In this document: piece after piece, positions 7,941 through 16,513 of the stretch | Numbering within the stretch: the first letter of the stretch is position 1 | Layout: each line of letters starts with the position of its first letter | DNA from: SM23-62 sp964575235 | GTDB lineage: Bacteria > Bacteroidota > Bacteroidia > Bacteroidales > SM23-62 | Direction of reading: 5' to 3' | NCBI GenBank assembly: GCA_964575235.1 | Contig: CAZNQG010000071.1 | Coordinates: 1-18,318, forward strand | DNA length: 18,318 nt | Translations under genes and position numbers: made by a program | The notes under the pieces: model-generated | Seen by the model: the letters and a program-made list of their open reading frames with translations, nothing else | Database searches by the model: none | Told to the model about the DNA's origin: nothing

Positions 7941-9362
7941 ATGGCAGACCGGTCGTATGCCAAGATCGTCGGGGATCTGCCCCCGGCAGAAACTGAGAAC
8001 CGCAGGGAGGAGATCTCCGCCCTGCTGGAAAGCGGCAAGATCAAGATTGTTGTCCTGGATGATGATCCCACCGGGATACAGACGGTCCAGGACTGCCTCC
8101 TGCTAACACGGTGGGACCGGAAAACCCTGGAACTTGCATTCCGGGACCGGTCGCCGATCTTCTACATCCTCACCAATTCAAGGTCCCGCACCGAAAAAGA
8201 GGCCGTGCGGATCAACCGGGAAATTGTGCAGAAGGTCCTGATGGCAAACCGGGATTATTCGTTCAATCTTATCTTCATAAGCCGCAGCGATTCCACCCTG
8301 CGCGGGCATTTCCCGGCGGAGCCCGAAGCCATCCTTTCCGTTCTGAGGGACAGCAAGACCCCCCCGGATTTCCCCGCATTTTTCATCCCGGCCTTATTCG
8401 AGGCCGGCCGAGGTACGGTGAACAATGTCCACTACCTTCGGACCGGGGACCGGATGATACCGGTATCGGAAACCGAGTTTGCCGGCGACAGCGTCTTCGG
8501 CTATTCAAACTCGGACCTGTCCCTGTACATGCAGGAAAAATCAGGAGGCAGGATCGGCAAAGGCCGGACCGGGAACATCCCCCTCGCCTTCCTCCGGCAA
8601 TCCACACTAGAGGAATTGCAAGCTATGCTGGAGTCCTTCGAACCTCAGGCCTACGTTTCCGTGGATGCCCTAGAGTATGCCGACCTGTGGAAATTCAGTC
8701 TGGCCTTTCTTCGCACCTTCTCCCTGGAAAAATCCCCGGCCGTCCTAAGGACCTCCTCATCCCTGCCCAAAGCCCTTGGCGGGATACCCGATCGGGACCT
8801 GCTGGACCGGAAGGATCTTTTACACGAACCGGGCAGGGGCCTTTTCATCGTAGGCTCGCATGTCCGGAAATCCACGCGCCAGCTTGAGGAGCTTTTAAAA
8901 ATCGGCGGCGTTAGGGGGATCGAAGCAGACATTAAAAAGATCCTGGATACCCCCGGCACCTTCCTGGAGGAGGTCCTCGGCAAGGTTGAAGATTGTCTGG
9001 ACTCGGAAGCAACGCCGGTGGTTTTTACCAGCAGGCAGGAGATGTCCGCGGCGGACAAAACCCACCGCCTGGAGGCAGGAAGGAAGATATCCGGCTTTCT
9101 GGCCGGCATTGTGCGATCCCTGCACAAACGCCCGTCCTACCTGGTAGCCAAGGGAGGGATTACTTCGCACGAGATCCTGGTCGGGGGACTCCGGGTGAAG
9201 GTTGCCCGGGTGGCCGGACAGGCCATACCGGGGGTTCCGGTGATCCTCACCGGCCGGGACCATGCCTGGCCTTCCCTGCCTTATGTTATCTTCCCGGGGA
9301 ACGTCGGGGATGACCGTTCGCTGGCAGAATTGTATGCCAAACTGGACCGGGCCACTGAATAG
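7941..9362 (+). CDS. DUF1537 four-carbon acid sugar kinase family protein
   Basis: A 473-residue cytoplasmic protein of the DUF1537 (OtnK/DtnK) kinase family, which phosphorylates four-carbon acid sugars such as 3-keto-D-erythronate or D-threonate with ATP. The N-terminal substrate domain starts with DDDPTGIQTVQD (Asp40-Asp42, Thr44, Gly45) and carries SRSDSTLRGHF at 114-124. The C-terminal nucleotide domain shows AKGGITSHEI at 403-412 and the family ending PGNVGDD at 452-458. Length is normal. The ATG at 7941 follows the CotH stop by 13 bp, with an A-rich leader. The usual partners of this family (PdxA2-like dehydrogenase, OtnC aldolase) are not in the window; instead it shares an operon with BKACE and faces the racemase/MFS pair. 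The family call is firm, but the substrate is not known and could be a longer acid sugar. Confidence 0.88.
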   Translation: MADRSYAKIVGDLPPAETENRREEISALLESGKIKIVVLDDDPTGIQTVQDCLLLTRWDRKTLELAFRDRSPIFYILTNSRSRTEKEAVRINREIVQKVLMANRDYSFNLIFISRSDSTLRGHFPAEPEAILSVLRDSKTPPDFPAFFIPALFEAGRGTVNNVHYLRTGDRMIPVSETEFAGDSVFGYSNSDLSLYMQEKSGGRIGKGRTGNIPLAFLRQSTLEELQAMLESFEPQAYVSVDALEYADLWKFSLAFLRTFSLEKSPAVLRTSSSLPKALGGIPDRDLLDRKDLLHEPGRGLFIVGSHVRKSTRQLEELLKIGGVRGIEADIKKILDTPGTFLEEVLGKVEDCLDSEATPVVFTSRQEMSAADKTHRLEAGRKISGFLAGIVRSLHKRPSYLVAKGGITSHEILVGGLRVKVARVAGQAIPGVPVILTGRDHAWPSLPYVIFPGNVGDDRSLAELYAKLDRATE

Positions 9363-9414
9363 GTTGCCGCTCCCCACGACCTGCCGGGGATTCCAGGTAC
9401 GGACCGGATTTTTG

Positions 9415-10695
9415 TCAGACCGGGCCGGTTCCCCGGGTATCCCGCCCGTTCGATGCCTCCTCCTCCACGAGTTTTTTCGTGGGGTCCAGCAGGGAGAACA
9501 GTACGGCGCTGACCAGCAGCATCCCGGCGATGACGTAGAGCGGGAAATTATAATTGCCCGTAGCGGAAACCAGGTAGCCGAATACTGATGCGCATGCAAA
9601 TCCCCCGATGTTGCCCGCCGTGTTCATGGCACCCGATACGGTTCCCCCGTATTTCTTCCCGATATCAAGGCATATGGCCCAGGCCCCGGGAAGCATCAGG
9701 TCAAATATGCCGAAGCACAGGGAAAGGAAGATGAATACCTGGAGTTTCCCGGGTATGAATCCTGCCAGGAACATCAGGACCGATGCCAGCAGAAGGGCCG
9801 AGACGCTGACCGCCTTCCTCCCGATCTTCAACCCGTAACGCGCGGACAGCCGGTCGCTCAGGTATCCACCGGAAATGTTCCCGATTACGGAGAACAGGAA
9901 GGGAACAGCCACTGCATACGTTAATTCGGCCTTCGCAAATCCCCTCCCCTCTTCCATGAATACGGGGAACCAGGAAAAGAAGAACCAGCTCCCCCAGGCG
10001 TAAAAGAAATACATGGACAGCAGGATCCAGAACTGTCTCCTGCTGAAAAGCACTCTCCAGGGTATCCTGAGTTTTTCCCTGTGTACTCCTCCCGCACCGA
10101 TCTCTTCCAGCTCGCGGGCGGATATTCTCCGGTTCTGGGACGGATGGTCGCGGAACCAGAGGTACCAGATGATCACCCAGGTCAAGCCCAGCCCACCCAG
10201 AAGGTAAAAGGCCATTCTCCACCCCAGGTTCAGTATGACGGGAATTACGATCAGGGGTGTCAGGGCCCCGCCGATCCGGCTTGCAGCCCAGAGGAAGCCC
10301 TGGGCCCGGGCCGTCTCCCTTCCCGGGAACCAGCGCCCTACAACACCGGTCATGTTGGGATAGGCCCCGGCTTCGCCAACCCCGAACAGGAAACGTATGA
10401 CCAGGAGCATCAGGAAGCCGTTCGCCATCCCGGTCAGGATGGTAAAAAGCGACCACCAGACCACGATGAGAGAAAGAACCCTGCGCTGACCGCGGCGGTC
10501 TCCCCAGGCTCCGAGCGGCACCTGCAGCAAGCCATAGGTAAGGATGAAGGAGCTGAGGATCCATCCCCACTGCCGGGTCGAGAGTTCCAGGTCGTGCATG
10601 ATGCTCGCCCCGGCCACACTGATGTTGATCCTGTCCAGGAAGGTGATGATGCCAACCAGCATCAGGAGGACCAGTACTATGTTCCGCTGCTTCAA
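9415..10695 (-). CDS. MFS transporter, anion:cation symporter (acidic sugar) type
   Basis: A 426-residue inner-membrane protein with about twelve hydrophobic segments, in the length range of the ACS family that imports hexuronates, galactonate and glucarate. The first segment ends in FLDRINISVAG (19-29), a hallmark of that family, and the loop motif GAWGDRRGQRRV at 62-73 is MFS motif A. The central loop carries charged residues (SQNRRISARELEEIG). The start is a TTG at 10695; an in-frame TAA lies five codons upstream and the next ATG would cut into the first membrane segment. It lies 7 bp after the racemase-like gene, so the pair is an operon. It converges on the acid-sugar kinase with only 52 bp between. 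Together these suggest uptake of an acidic sugar handled by the kinase, by inference. Confidence 0.87.
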   Translation of the reverse strand: MKQRNIVLVLLMLVGIITFLDRINISVAGASIMHDLELSTRQWGWILSSFILTYGLLQVPLGAWGDRRGQRRVLSLIVVWWSLFTILTGMANGFLMLLVIRFLFGVGEAGAYPNMTGVVGRWFPGRETARAQGFLWAASRIGGALTPLIVIPVILNLGWRMAFYLLGGLGLTWVIIWYLWFRDHPSQNRRISARELEEIGAGGVHREKLRIPWRVLFSRRQFWILLSMYFFYAWGSWFFFSWFPVFMEEGRGFAKAELTYAVAVPFLFSVIGNISGGYLSDRLSARYGLKIGRKAVSVSALLLASVLMFLAGFIPGKLQVFIFLSLCFGIFDLMLPGAWAICLDIGKKYGGTVSGAMNTAGNIGGFACASVFGYLVSATGNYNFPLYVIAGMLLVSAVLFSLLDPTKKLVEEEASNGRDTRGTGPV

Positions 10696-10702
10696 GGGAT
10701 GT

Positions 10703-11365
10703 TCAGCTTAAGCGTTCGAGTACGGATTTGACTTCCAGCGTTCCCGGGAGGGGACTTGTCAGCACGGCCTTTCCGGTCTTCTTGATAATCTCTTCCTGTA
10801 CCCTGGCCATGGATCCCTGTGCCAGCACAAAGGCATCAACCTTCGCGGAAAGACCGAGGGCCGTTTCCAGCACGCGGCGATCGTGGTCTTCCAGGTCGCC
10901 TTCGATGATGGACTGGAAGGCACCTTCCGCCAGTCCCTCGACAACCGCCACTTCCTTCCGGAATTCAGAGGCAAACCGTGCGATCAGTTTCTTCGTAGGA
11001 TCCAGGGTGGTGGCCAGGGTGGCCATAACCCCGATCCGGGCATATTCCTGCACAGCCTGCCTGGCCATGGCATCGTCGATTTTTACAAGGGGGACCGAAA
11101 GCCGCTTTCTGGCCTCGATGGCCACCTCCCCAACCGAGGAGCATGTATTGAAGATCACATCCGCACCGGCAAGCACTGCTGCATCGTAATACGCCAGCAG
11201 GCGTTCCCGCACAGATTCCGGTACACTGCCCGCGTTGATGACATCCTGGATCAGGCTGTCGTCCACGATGTTGATCAGCCGGACTCCCGGCAGGTGCTCC
11301 CGGAAAAGTTCTTTCACCGGCTCGACCATCGCCAGGGCCGTATGAACCGCCACAACTGTTTTCAT
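10703..11365 (-). CDS. Asp/Glu/hydantoin racemase-fold protein lacking the second cysteine
   Basis: A 220-residue cytoplasmic protein of the Asp/Glu racemase superfamily. I chose the ATG at 11365, two codons inside the possible TTG, because KTVVAVHTALAMVEP then starts a normal first beta strand. The first catalytic cysteine is present as Cys75 in FNTCSSVGE. The position where classical racemases have the second cysteine (GCTH-like) reads VLAQGSMARV, with Ser185 near the expected site. This argues against a standard two-base racemase and leaves isomerase, decarboxylase or one-cysteine variants as options. The late proline-glycine-rich PLPGTLE before the last helix is also seen in relatives. 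It comes first in a two-gene operon with the MFS transporter (7-bp gap) and is divergent from the GH78 gene. A role in acid-sugar or hydroxy-acid isomer conversion is only an inference. Confidence 0.82.
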   Translation of the reverse strand: MKTVVAVHTALAMVEPVKELFREHLPGVRLINIVDDSLIQDVINAGSVPESVRERLLAYYDAAVLAGADVIFNTCSSVGEVAIEARKRLSVPLVKIDDAMARQAVQEYARIGVMATLATTLDPTKKLIARFASEFRKEVAVVEGLAEGAFQSIIEGDLEDHDRRVLETALGLSAKVDAFVLAQGSMARVQEEIIKKTGKAVLTSPLPGTLEVKSVLERLS

Positions 11366-11631
11366 CAGCAAATATTCAAAAAGAAATCCGTAGGTAAAGG
11401 TACGGTTCCTCCTGTTATTAATTTAAAAATATTTCAACATGAAGACGTCGGAGCAACGAACCCGATGCCGTAAACCAAATTTGGATATTCACCCTCATTC
11501 GAACCGTGCAGGTAACTCCGGAAGCTGGAAAATAGGTTTATTTGGCCTATCTTTATATTCTCCCGGAAGTGTATGGAAATCGCAGAAAATCAATCCGGCC
11601 CAGCCTCTTTTAATGTAATAATAAGTGACCC
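11366..11631. other. Divergent intergenic region between racemase-like and GH78 genes
   Basis: This 266-bp stretch must hold the leftward promoter of the racemase/MFS operon and the rightward promoter of the GH78/GH127 operon. The part at 11418-11435 is strongly AT-rich. TATCTTTA at 11548-11555 is one base from the TAnnTTTG element on the plus strand, but no TTTG lies at the right distance upstream, so I do not call a promoter. A perfect 10-bp palindrome is at 11475-11484. No convincing RNA structure or terminator was seen. Confidence 0.5.
11475..11484. promoter_or_regulatory. Perfect palindrome CCAAATTTGG, possible regulator site
   Basis: CCAAATTTGG is fully symmetric over 10 bp. It lies 110 bp upstream of the racemase-like start and 148 bp upstream of the GH78 start, inside the divergent region. 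It differs from the LacI-type sites at 4182 and 4249. A site of this length could occur by chance; its place between two operons is the only other support. Confidence 0.25.
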
Positions 11632-14439
11632 ATGAAAAGTACCCACCGATTCTCCCTCGCCGTCTTGAGACTCCTACTGCCCGGCATGGTATGTTTCCCA
11701 GGAATTACACATGCAGCGGGCCTGGAGGCCCGGCACCTGCAGACCGAGCATAGGATCAATCCCCTGGGCCTGGAGCAGATGCATCCCAGGCTGGGCTGGC
11801 ACATTTATTCCGAAGGCCGCCACGTCATGCAAACGGCATGGCAGGTACAGGCAGCAACTTCCCCGGAAGACCTGGAAGCCGGCCGCACCATCTGGGATTC
11901 CGGAAAGGTCCCGTCGGAGCGATCGGACCTGGTGCCTTACGGCGGACCTGAACTGCAATCCGGGCAACGCGTCTGGTGGAAGGTCCGGGTGTGGGACAAC
12001 CACGGTAATACGTCGGACTGGAGCCTGCCTGCATTCTGGGAAATGGGACTGCTCGACCGCTCGGAATGGATGGCAAAATGGATTGAACCGGGCCGGGAAT
12101 CTTCGGCCGAAGGAAGCGCACCCTGCCCTTTCCTGCGCAAGGAATTCAAGGTGGACAGGGAGGTCTCCCGGGCACAATTGTATGTCACCTGCCACGGGCT
12201 TTACGAGGTCCGGCTGAACGGGGAAAGGGTCAGCGACCATCTGTTCACACCGGGCTGGACCAGTTACAACAAAAGACTGCAGTACCAGGTATACGACGTT
12301 GGCACCCAGGTAAAGGCCGGCGATAATGCCATCGGGGTGATCCTGGGAGAAGGATGGTACAGCGGGCGTTTTGGATGGGAAGGCAAACGAAACTTTTACG
12401 GTCAAGGGACCGCGCTGCTGCTCCAGTTGAAGATCACCTTTACGGACGGCACAACGGAAACCATCGTCTCCGACCGAAGCTGGAAATACACCACGGGACC
12501 CATACTCGCATCCTCTATCTACGACGGGGAAATCTACGACGCAAGACTGGAAATGCAGGAATGGGACCAACCCGGATACGGTGACAGGGACTGGGCTTCC
12601 TGCAGCGAGAAGGATTACGGGTTTGAGAACATCGTTCCGACGGAAGGAGTGCCGGTGCGGGTCACCCGGACCCTTAAACCGCTACGTCAATTCATTACTC
12701 CCGAAGGGGACCGCGTCATCGACATGGGACAGAACATGGTCGGCTGGGTCCGGTTCAGCCTCCGGTCGGAAAAAGGTACGCAAATCATCCTTCAGCATGC
12801 AGAGGTCCTGGACAGCAGCGGCAACTTCTACACGGATAACCTGAGGTCCGCAAAACAGGAAATCCGTTATGTATTCAAGGGAGAAGGAACCGAGACCTTC
12901 GAACCCCATTTCACCTTCCAGGGATTCCGGTATGTGAGAATCAGCGGTTATAAGGGCGATATACCACTTGAAGCCTTTGAAGGACGGGTGATCCATTCCG
13001 ACATGGAAGTTACGGGCGACTTTTCCTGTTCGGATTCCCTGATTAACCGGCTGCAGCACAACATTCAATGGGGACTCCGGGGCAATTTCCTGGATGTCCC
13101 GACGGACTGCCCACAGCGGGACGAGCGTATGGGCTGGACCGGGGATGCTCAGGTTTTTGCCCCCACGGCCTGCTTCAACGTGGATGCCGCCGCCTTCTAT
13201 GCAAAGTGGCTGAAGGATCTTGCGGCCGACCAGCGGGACGACGGGAGCGTACCCTGGGTGGTCCCCATGGTCCTGGAAGGCGGCGGGGGTACCGGGTGGT
13301 CCGATGGCTACGGGGCCGCCGGTTGGGCGGATGCGGCCGTTACCGTGCCGTGGACCGTTTATCAAAGCTACGGCGACGCCAGAATCCTGGAAGACCAGTA
13401 CAACTCCATGAAGGCCTGGGTGGATTATATGGCAAGGCACGCCGGCGAACGGTACATCTTCGATTACGGGTTTCATTTCGGGGACTGGCTCTCGTTCTCC
13501 GAATACTACAGCCTGAAATCCCAGGCACCGGATTACGGCTACGCCGGGGCCCATACGGATAAGGACCTGATCGCTACAGCGTATTTCTATCGCTCCACCC
13601 ATATTCTACAGCAGACCGCAGCTTTTCTCGGCCGTGATGAGGATGCCGCAAAATACGCGGCCCTGCTTCCGAAGATCAAAAATGCCTTCCGGGAGGAATT
13701 CCTGACCTCTACCGGCCGGCTTTCCTCCAACACCCAGACGGCCTATTCACTGGCCCTTGTATTCGACCTGGTCCCCGATGAACTTAAATCATCGGCCGCA
13801 GGACGGCTGGCCGCGGATGTGGAGCATTTCGGGCACCTGACAACCGGCTTTCTGGGCACGCCTGTGCTTTGCCGGGCCCTGTCGGAGAACGGTTACCCGG
13901 AACTGGCCTACATGCTCCTGTTCCAGCCCAGATACCCTTCCTGGATCTACCCCGTAACCACGGGTGCCACCACGATCTGGGAGCGCTGGGACGGGATGCG
14001 TCCCGACGGCAGCTTCCAGACCGAAGGCATGAACTCTTTCAACCATTATGCATACGGGGCGATCGGCGAATGGATGTATGAAAACGTGGCCGGTCTCCGG
14101 TCCGATCCAATGCATCCGGGTTATAAAAAGATAATCCTTAAACCCCTGCTCACCGGCCGGCTGGATTCTGCATCCGCATGGCATGTTTCTCCTTACGGGA
14201 GGATCTTTTCCGGATGGGAAACCGATGGGGGACGGCTCCGGCTGAAGGCCAGCATCCCTTCCAATACCGGCGCCCGGATCTATATCCCTTACCGTGAAGG
14301 ATCAAGGGTGACGGAATCGGGACTGGCCCTGGACAAAGCAGAGGGTATCCTCGGAGTCCGGAAAGAGGAGGGCTGCCTCATCGTTGAAACCGGTTCGGGG
14401 GAATATCTCTTCGAAACCATTCTGAACGATCCGGAATAA
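11632..14439 (+). CDS. GH78 alpha-L-rhamnosidase, exported
   Basis: A 935-residue glycosidase that releases terminal alpha-L-rhamnose from glycans or glycosides. A Sec signal peptide covers about 1-28, ending THA before AG. Domains in order: an N-terminal beta domain (about 30-140), Bac_rhamnosid_N (about 165-335, with TPGWTSYNKRLQYQVYDV), a central beta domain (about 348-440, VIDMGQNMVGWVRF), the (alpha/alpha)6 barrel (about 460-810), and a C-terminal beta sandwich to about 930. The barrel carries the family signature DVPTDCPQRDERMGWTGDAQ, with Glu498 as likely general acid, and GATTIWERWDG with Glu784 as likely base partner. All these are intact and length is normal. There is no T9SS tail or lipobox, so the enzyme is probably periplasmic. 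It leads a two-gene operon with GH127, 13 bp downstream, which suggests the two act on the same oligosaccharides. Confidence 0.95.
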   Translation: MKSTHRFSLAVLRLLLPGMVCFPGITHAAGLEARHLQTEHRINPLGLEQMHPRLGWHIYSEGRHVMQTAWQVQAATSPEDLEAGRTIWDSGKVPSERSDLVPYGGPELQSGQRVWWKVRVWDNHGNTSDWSLPAFWEMGLLDRSEWMAKWIEPGRESSAEGSAPCPFLRKEFKVDREVSRAQLYVTCHGLYEVRLNGERVSDHLFTPGWTSYNKRLQYQVYDVGTQVKAGDNAIGVILGEGWYSGRFGWEGKRNFYGQGTALLLQLKITFTDGTTETIVSDRSWKYTTGPILASSIYDGEIYDARLEMQEWDQPGYGDRDWASCSEKDYGFENIVPTEGVPVRVTRTLKPLRQFITPEGDRVIDMGQNMVGWVRFSLRSEKGTQIILQHAEVLDSSGNFYTDNLRSAKQEIRYVFKGEGTETFEPHFTFQGFRYVRISGYKGDIPLEAFEGRVIHSDMEVTGDFSCSDSLINRLQHNIQWGLRGNFLDVPTDCPQRDERMGWTGDAQVFAPTACFNVDAAAFYAKWLKDLAADQRDDGSVPWVVPMVLEGGGGTGWSDGYGAAGWADAAVTVPWTVYQSYGDARILEDQYNSMKAWVDYMARHAGERYIFDYGFHFGDWLSFSEYYSLKSQAPDYGYAGAHTDKDLIATAYFYRSTHILQQTAAFLGRDEDAAKYAALLPKIKNAFREEFLTSTGRLSSNTQTAYSLALVFDLVPDELKSSAAGRLAADVEHFGHLTTGFLGTPVLCRALSENGYPELAYMLLFQPRYPSWIYPVTTGATTIWERWDGMRPDGSFQTEGMNSFNHYAYGAIGEWMYENVAGLRSDPMHPGYKKIILKPLLTGRLDSASAWHVSPYGRIFSGWETDGGRLRLKASIPSNTGARIYIPYREGSRVTESGLALDKAEGILGVRKEEGCLIVETGSGEYLFETILNDPE

Positions 14440-14452
14440 TAAAATTCAATAT

Positions 14453-16513
14453 ATGGAACACTCCGCAAAGCCATGGGTGGTATTCCTGGCACTCCTCCTT
14501 ATACCGGGCCAGGTCCCTGCACAGGAAAAAAGCCTGGTGAACCTCTCCCGCAGTCCCCACGCCAGGATGATGGGCGTTGACATGGACGATGTGCGGTGGA
14601 CCCAGGGATTCTGGGCGGAACGCTTCAGGGTCTGCAGGGATTCCATGGTGCCTTCCATGTGGAAGATCATGAACAACCCGCAGCTCAGCCATGCTTTCCG
14701 GAATTTCGAGATCGCAGCCGGGGAGCAGACGGGATGCCATATGGGACCGCCCTTCCAGGACGGGGATTTCTACAAGTGGTTCGAGGCCCTGGCAGCGGTT
14801 TACCAGCAAACAGGTGATCCCTCGCTGGACAGCCTGATGGATGAGATCATCCCCCTTATAGCACGCTCACAGAGAGCCGACGGTTACATCCATACCCCGG
14901 TCATCATCCGGCAGAAGGATGACCCGGAGGCCGCCCGGGAATTCCGTGAACGGCTGGATTTCGAGACCTATAACCTGGGACACCTGATGACGGCAGCCTG
15001 CGTCCATTACCGGGCCACCGGGAAAGAAACCCTCCTCGATGTAGCCATAAAGGCCGCCGACTTCCTGATCGAATTCTACAGGAGGTCCCCGGGGGAGCTG
15101 GCACAGAATGCCGTCTGTCCATCCCACTACATGGGTGTTGCGGAACTGTACCGCACCACGGGCGACGAACGGTACCTGGACCTTGCAAAGAACCTGGTGG
15201 AGATCCGGGACCTGGTTGAGGACGGAACGGACCACAACCAGGACAGGGTCCCCTTCCGGCAGCAGACAACGGCCGTGGGACATGCGGTACGAGCCAATTA
15301 CCTGTATGCCGGGGTGGCCGACCTGGTTGCCGAGACCGGGGACAGCACCCTGATGCGGCCTCTTGAGCTGATCTGGGAAGACCTGGTCAGCACCAAACTT
15401 TACATAACAGGCGGCTGCGGAGCCTTGTATGATGGGGTTTCGCCGGACGGCACAAGCTACGACCCGTCCTATATCCAGCAGGTCCACCAGGCATACGGCC
15501 GCCCCTTCCAGCTTCCCGGCATCACGGCCCATAACGAATCCTGCGCCAGCGTCGGGAGCGTGCTCTGGTCCTGGCGGATGCTGATGCTCACAGGGGATGC
15601 CAGGTATGCCGACCTGCTGGAACGGACCCTCTACAACGCCGTCCTTCCGGCCGTCAGCCTGGACGGGAAAAGATACTTCTATACCAATCCCCTGCGCATG
15701 AACCGGGACCTGCCTTATACCCTGCGCTGGTCAAAGGAGAGAGAGGAATACATCAGCCTCTGCAATTGCTGTCCCCCGAACATCGTTCGCACGATGGCCG
15801 AGACAGGCAATTACCTGTACAGCATGACCGACGAGGGAATCTGGTTCAACCTTTACGGGGGGAACCTGCTGGAAACGAATCTTCCCGGCGGCGATCCCCT
15901 GGCGTTAGAACAGGTCACGGACTATCCGTGGAACGGGAACATCCGGATCCGGCTGAAGAGGGTCCCGGACCGGGAACTCTCCCTGCATTTACGGATCCCT
16001 TCCTGGGCCGACGGGGCAAGCCTTCTCATCAACGGCAAACCCGGGACCGTCCCGTGCATACCCGGGCAATACTCGGAGATCTATCGAAGATGGAAACCGG
16101 GGGATGTCATCGAACTGAGAATCCCCATCCGGGTGAAACTGATCCAGGCGCATCCGCTCGTGGAAGAGGCTTCCGGCCAGGTTGCGGTGCAGCGGGGACC
16201 CATTGTATACTGCATGGAATCCCCGGACATTCCCCAGGGCATGCGATACTATGAACTGGCCATTCCGGCAGGTATCCGGTTCTCCGAAGTCGACACGGTC
16301 ATCGGGGGCGCCAGGATGCTGGTCCTCGGGGGGGATGTCCACAGGCCGGTCCTCGAGGATCCCCGGGACACCGGTCCGGGTGTGGACCTGTGCCTGTACC
16401 ATGAGATCAGGCCCATCCGGATCGAAACGGTCCGGATCAGGCTGATCCCTTACTTTGCATGGGGCAACCGTGGCAGATCGGAAATGTCGGTCTGGATGGG
16501 TGTGGATTACTAA
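14453..16513 (+). CDS. GH127 beta-L-arabinofuranosidase, exported
   Basis: A 686-residue glycosidase of the HypBA1 type, which removes beta-L-arabinofuranose with a zinc-bound cysteine nucleophile. Residues 1-23 form a signal peptide ending VPA before QEK. The (alpha/alpha)6 catalytic domain spans about 45-450, with YNLGHLMTAAC and QDRVPFRQQTTAVGHAVR. The zinc site is complete: HNESCAS gives Glu362 and Cys364, and LCNCCPPN gives Cys439 and Cys440, the same Glu-x-Cys...Cys-Cys layout as HypBA1. By that comparison Cys439 is the nucleophile. A beta-sandwich C-terminal part follows (LHLRIPSWADG, VQRGPIVYCME). It lies 13 bp after GH78, so the two are co-transcribed. Related families GH137, GH142 and GH146 share its substrate range, but the CNCCPPN motif favours GH127. 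Its stop codon overlaps the stop of the convergent symporter gene. Confidence 0.94.
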   Translation: MEHSAKPWVVFLALLLIPGQVPAQEKSLVNLSRSPHARMMGVDMDDVRWTQGFWAERFRVCRDSMVPSMWKIMNNPQLSHAFRNFEIAAGEQTGCHMGPPFQDGDFYKWFEALAAVYQQTGDPSLDSLMDEIIPLIARSQRADGYIHTPVIIRQKDDPEAAREFRERLDFETYNLGHLMTAACVHYRATGKETLLDVAIKAADFLIEFYRRSPGELAQNAVCPSHYMGVAELYRTTGDERYLDLAKNLVEIRDLVEDGTDHNQDRVPFRQQTTAVGHAVRANYLYAGVADLVAETGDSTLMRPLELIWEDLVSTKLYITGGCGALYDGVSPDGTSYDPSYIQQVHQAYGRPFQLPGITAHNESCASVGSVLWSWRMLMLTGDARYADLLERTLYNAVLPAVSLDGKRYFYTNPLRMNRDLPYTLRWSKEREEYISLCNCCPPNIVRTMAETGNYLYSMTDEGIWFNLYGGNLLETNLPGGDPLALEQVTDYPWNGNIRIRLKRVPDRELSLHLRIPSWADGASLLINGKPGTVPCIPGQYSEIYRRWKPGDVIELRIPIRVKLIQAHPLVEEASGQVAVQRGPIVYCMESPDIPQGMRYYELAIPAGIRFSEVDTVIGGARMLVLGGDVHRPVLEDPRDTGPGVDLCLYHEIRPIRIETVRIRLIPYFAWGNRGRSEMSVWMGVDY

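Noticed and set aside
9363..9414. Possible terminator between the convergent kinase and MFS genes
   Set aside because: Only a 5-bp stem (TCCCC/GGGGA, 9371-9390) with a 10-base loop and no T-run directly after it; too weak to call.
11439..11618. Small plus-strand open frame of 59 codons upstream of GH78
   Set aside because: It starts at an ATG in the AT-rich intergenic region but has low-complexity, non-conserved-looking content, no family resemblance and no clear leader; it more likely reflects chance, though a leader peptide cannot be fully excluded.
12682..13602. Open frame of 306 codons on the minus strand
   Set aside because: It is antisense to the GH78 catalytic domain and contains no recognisable motif.
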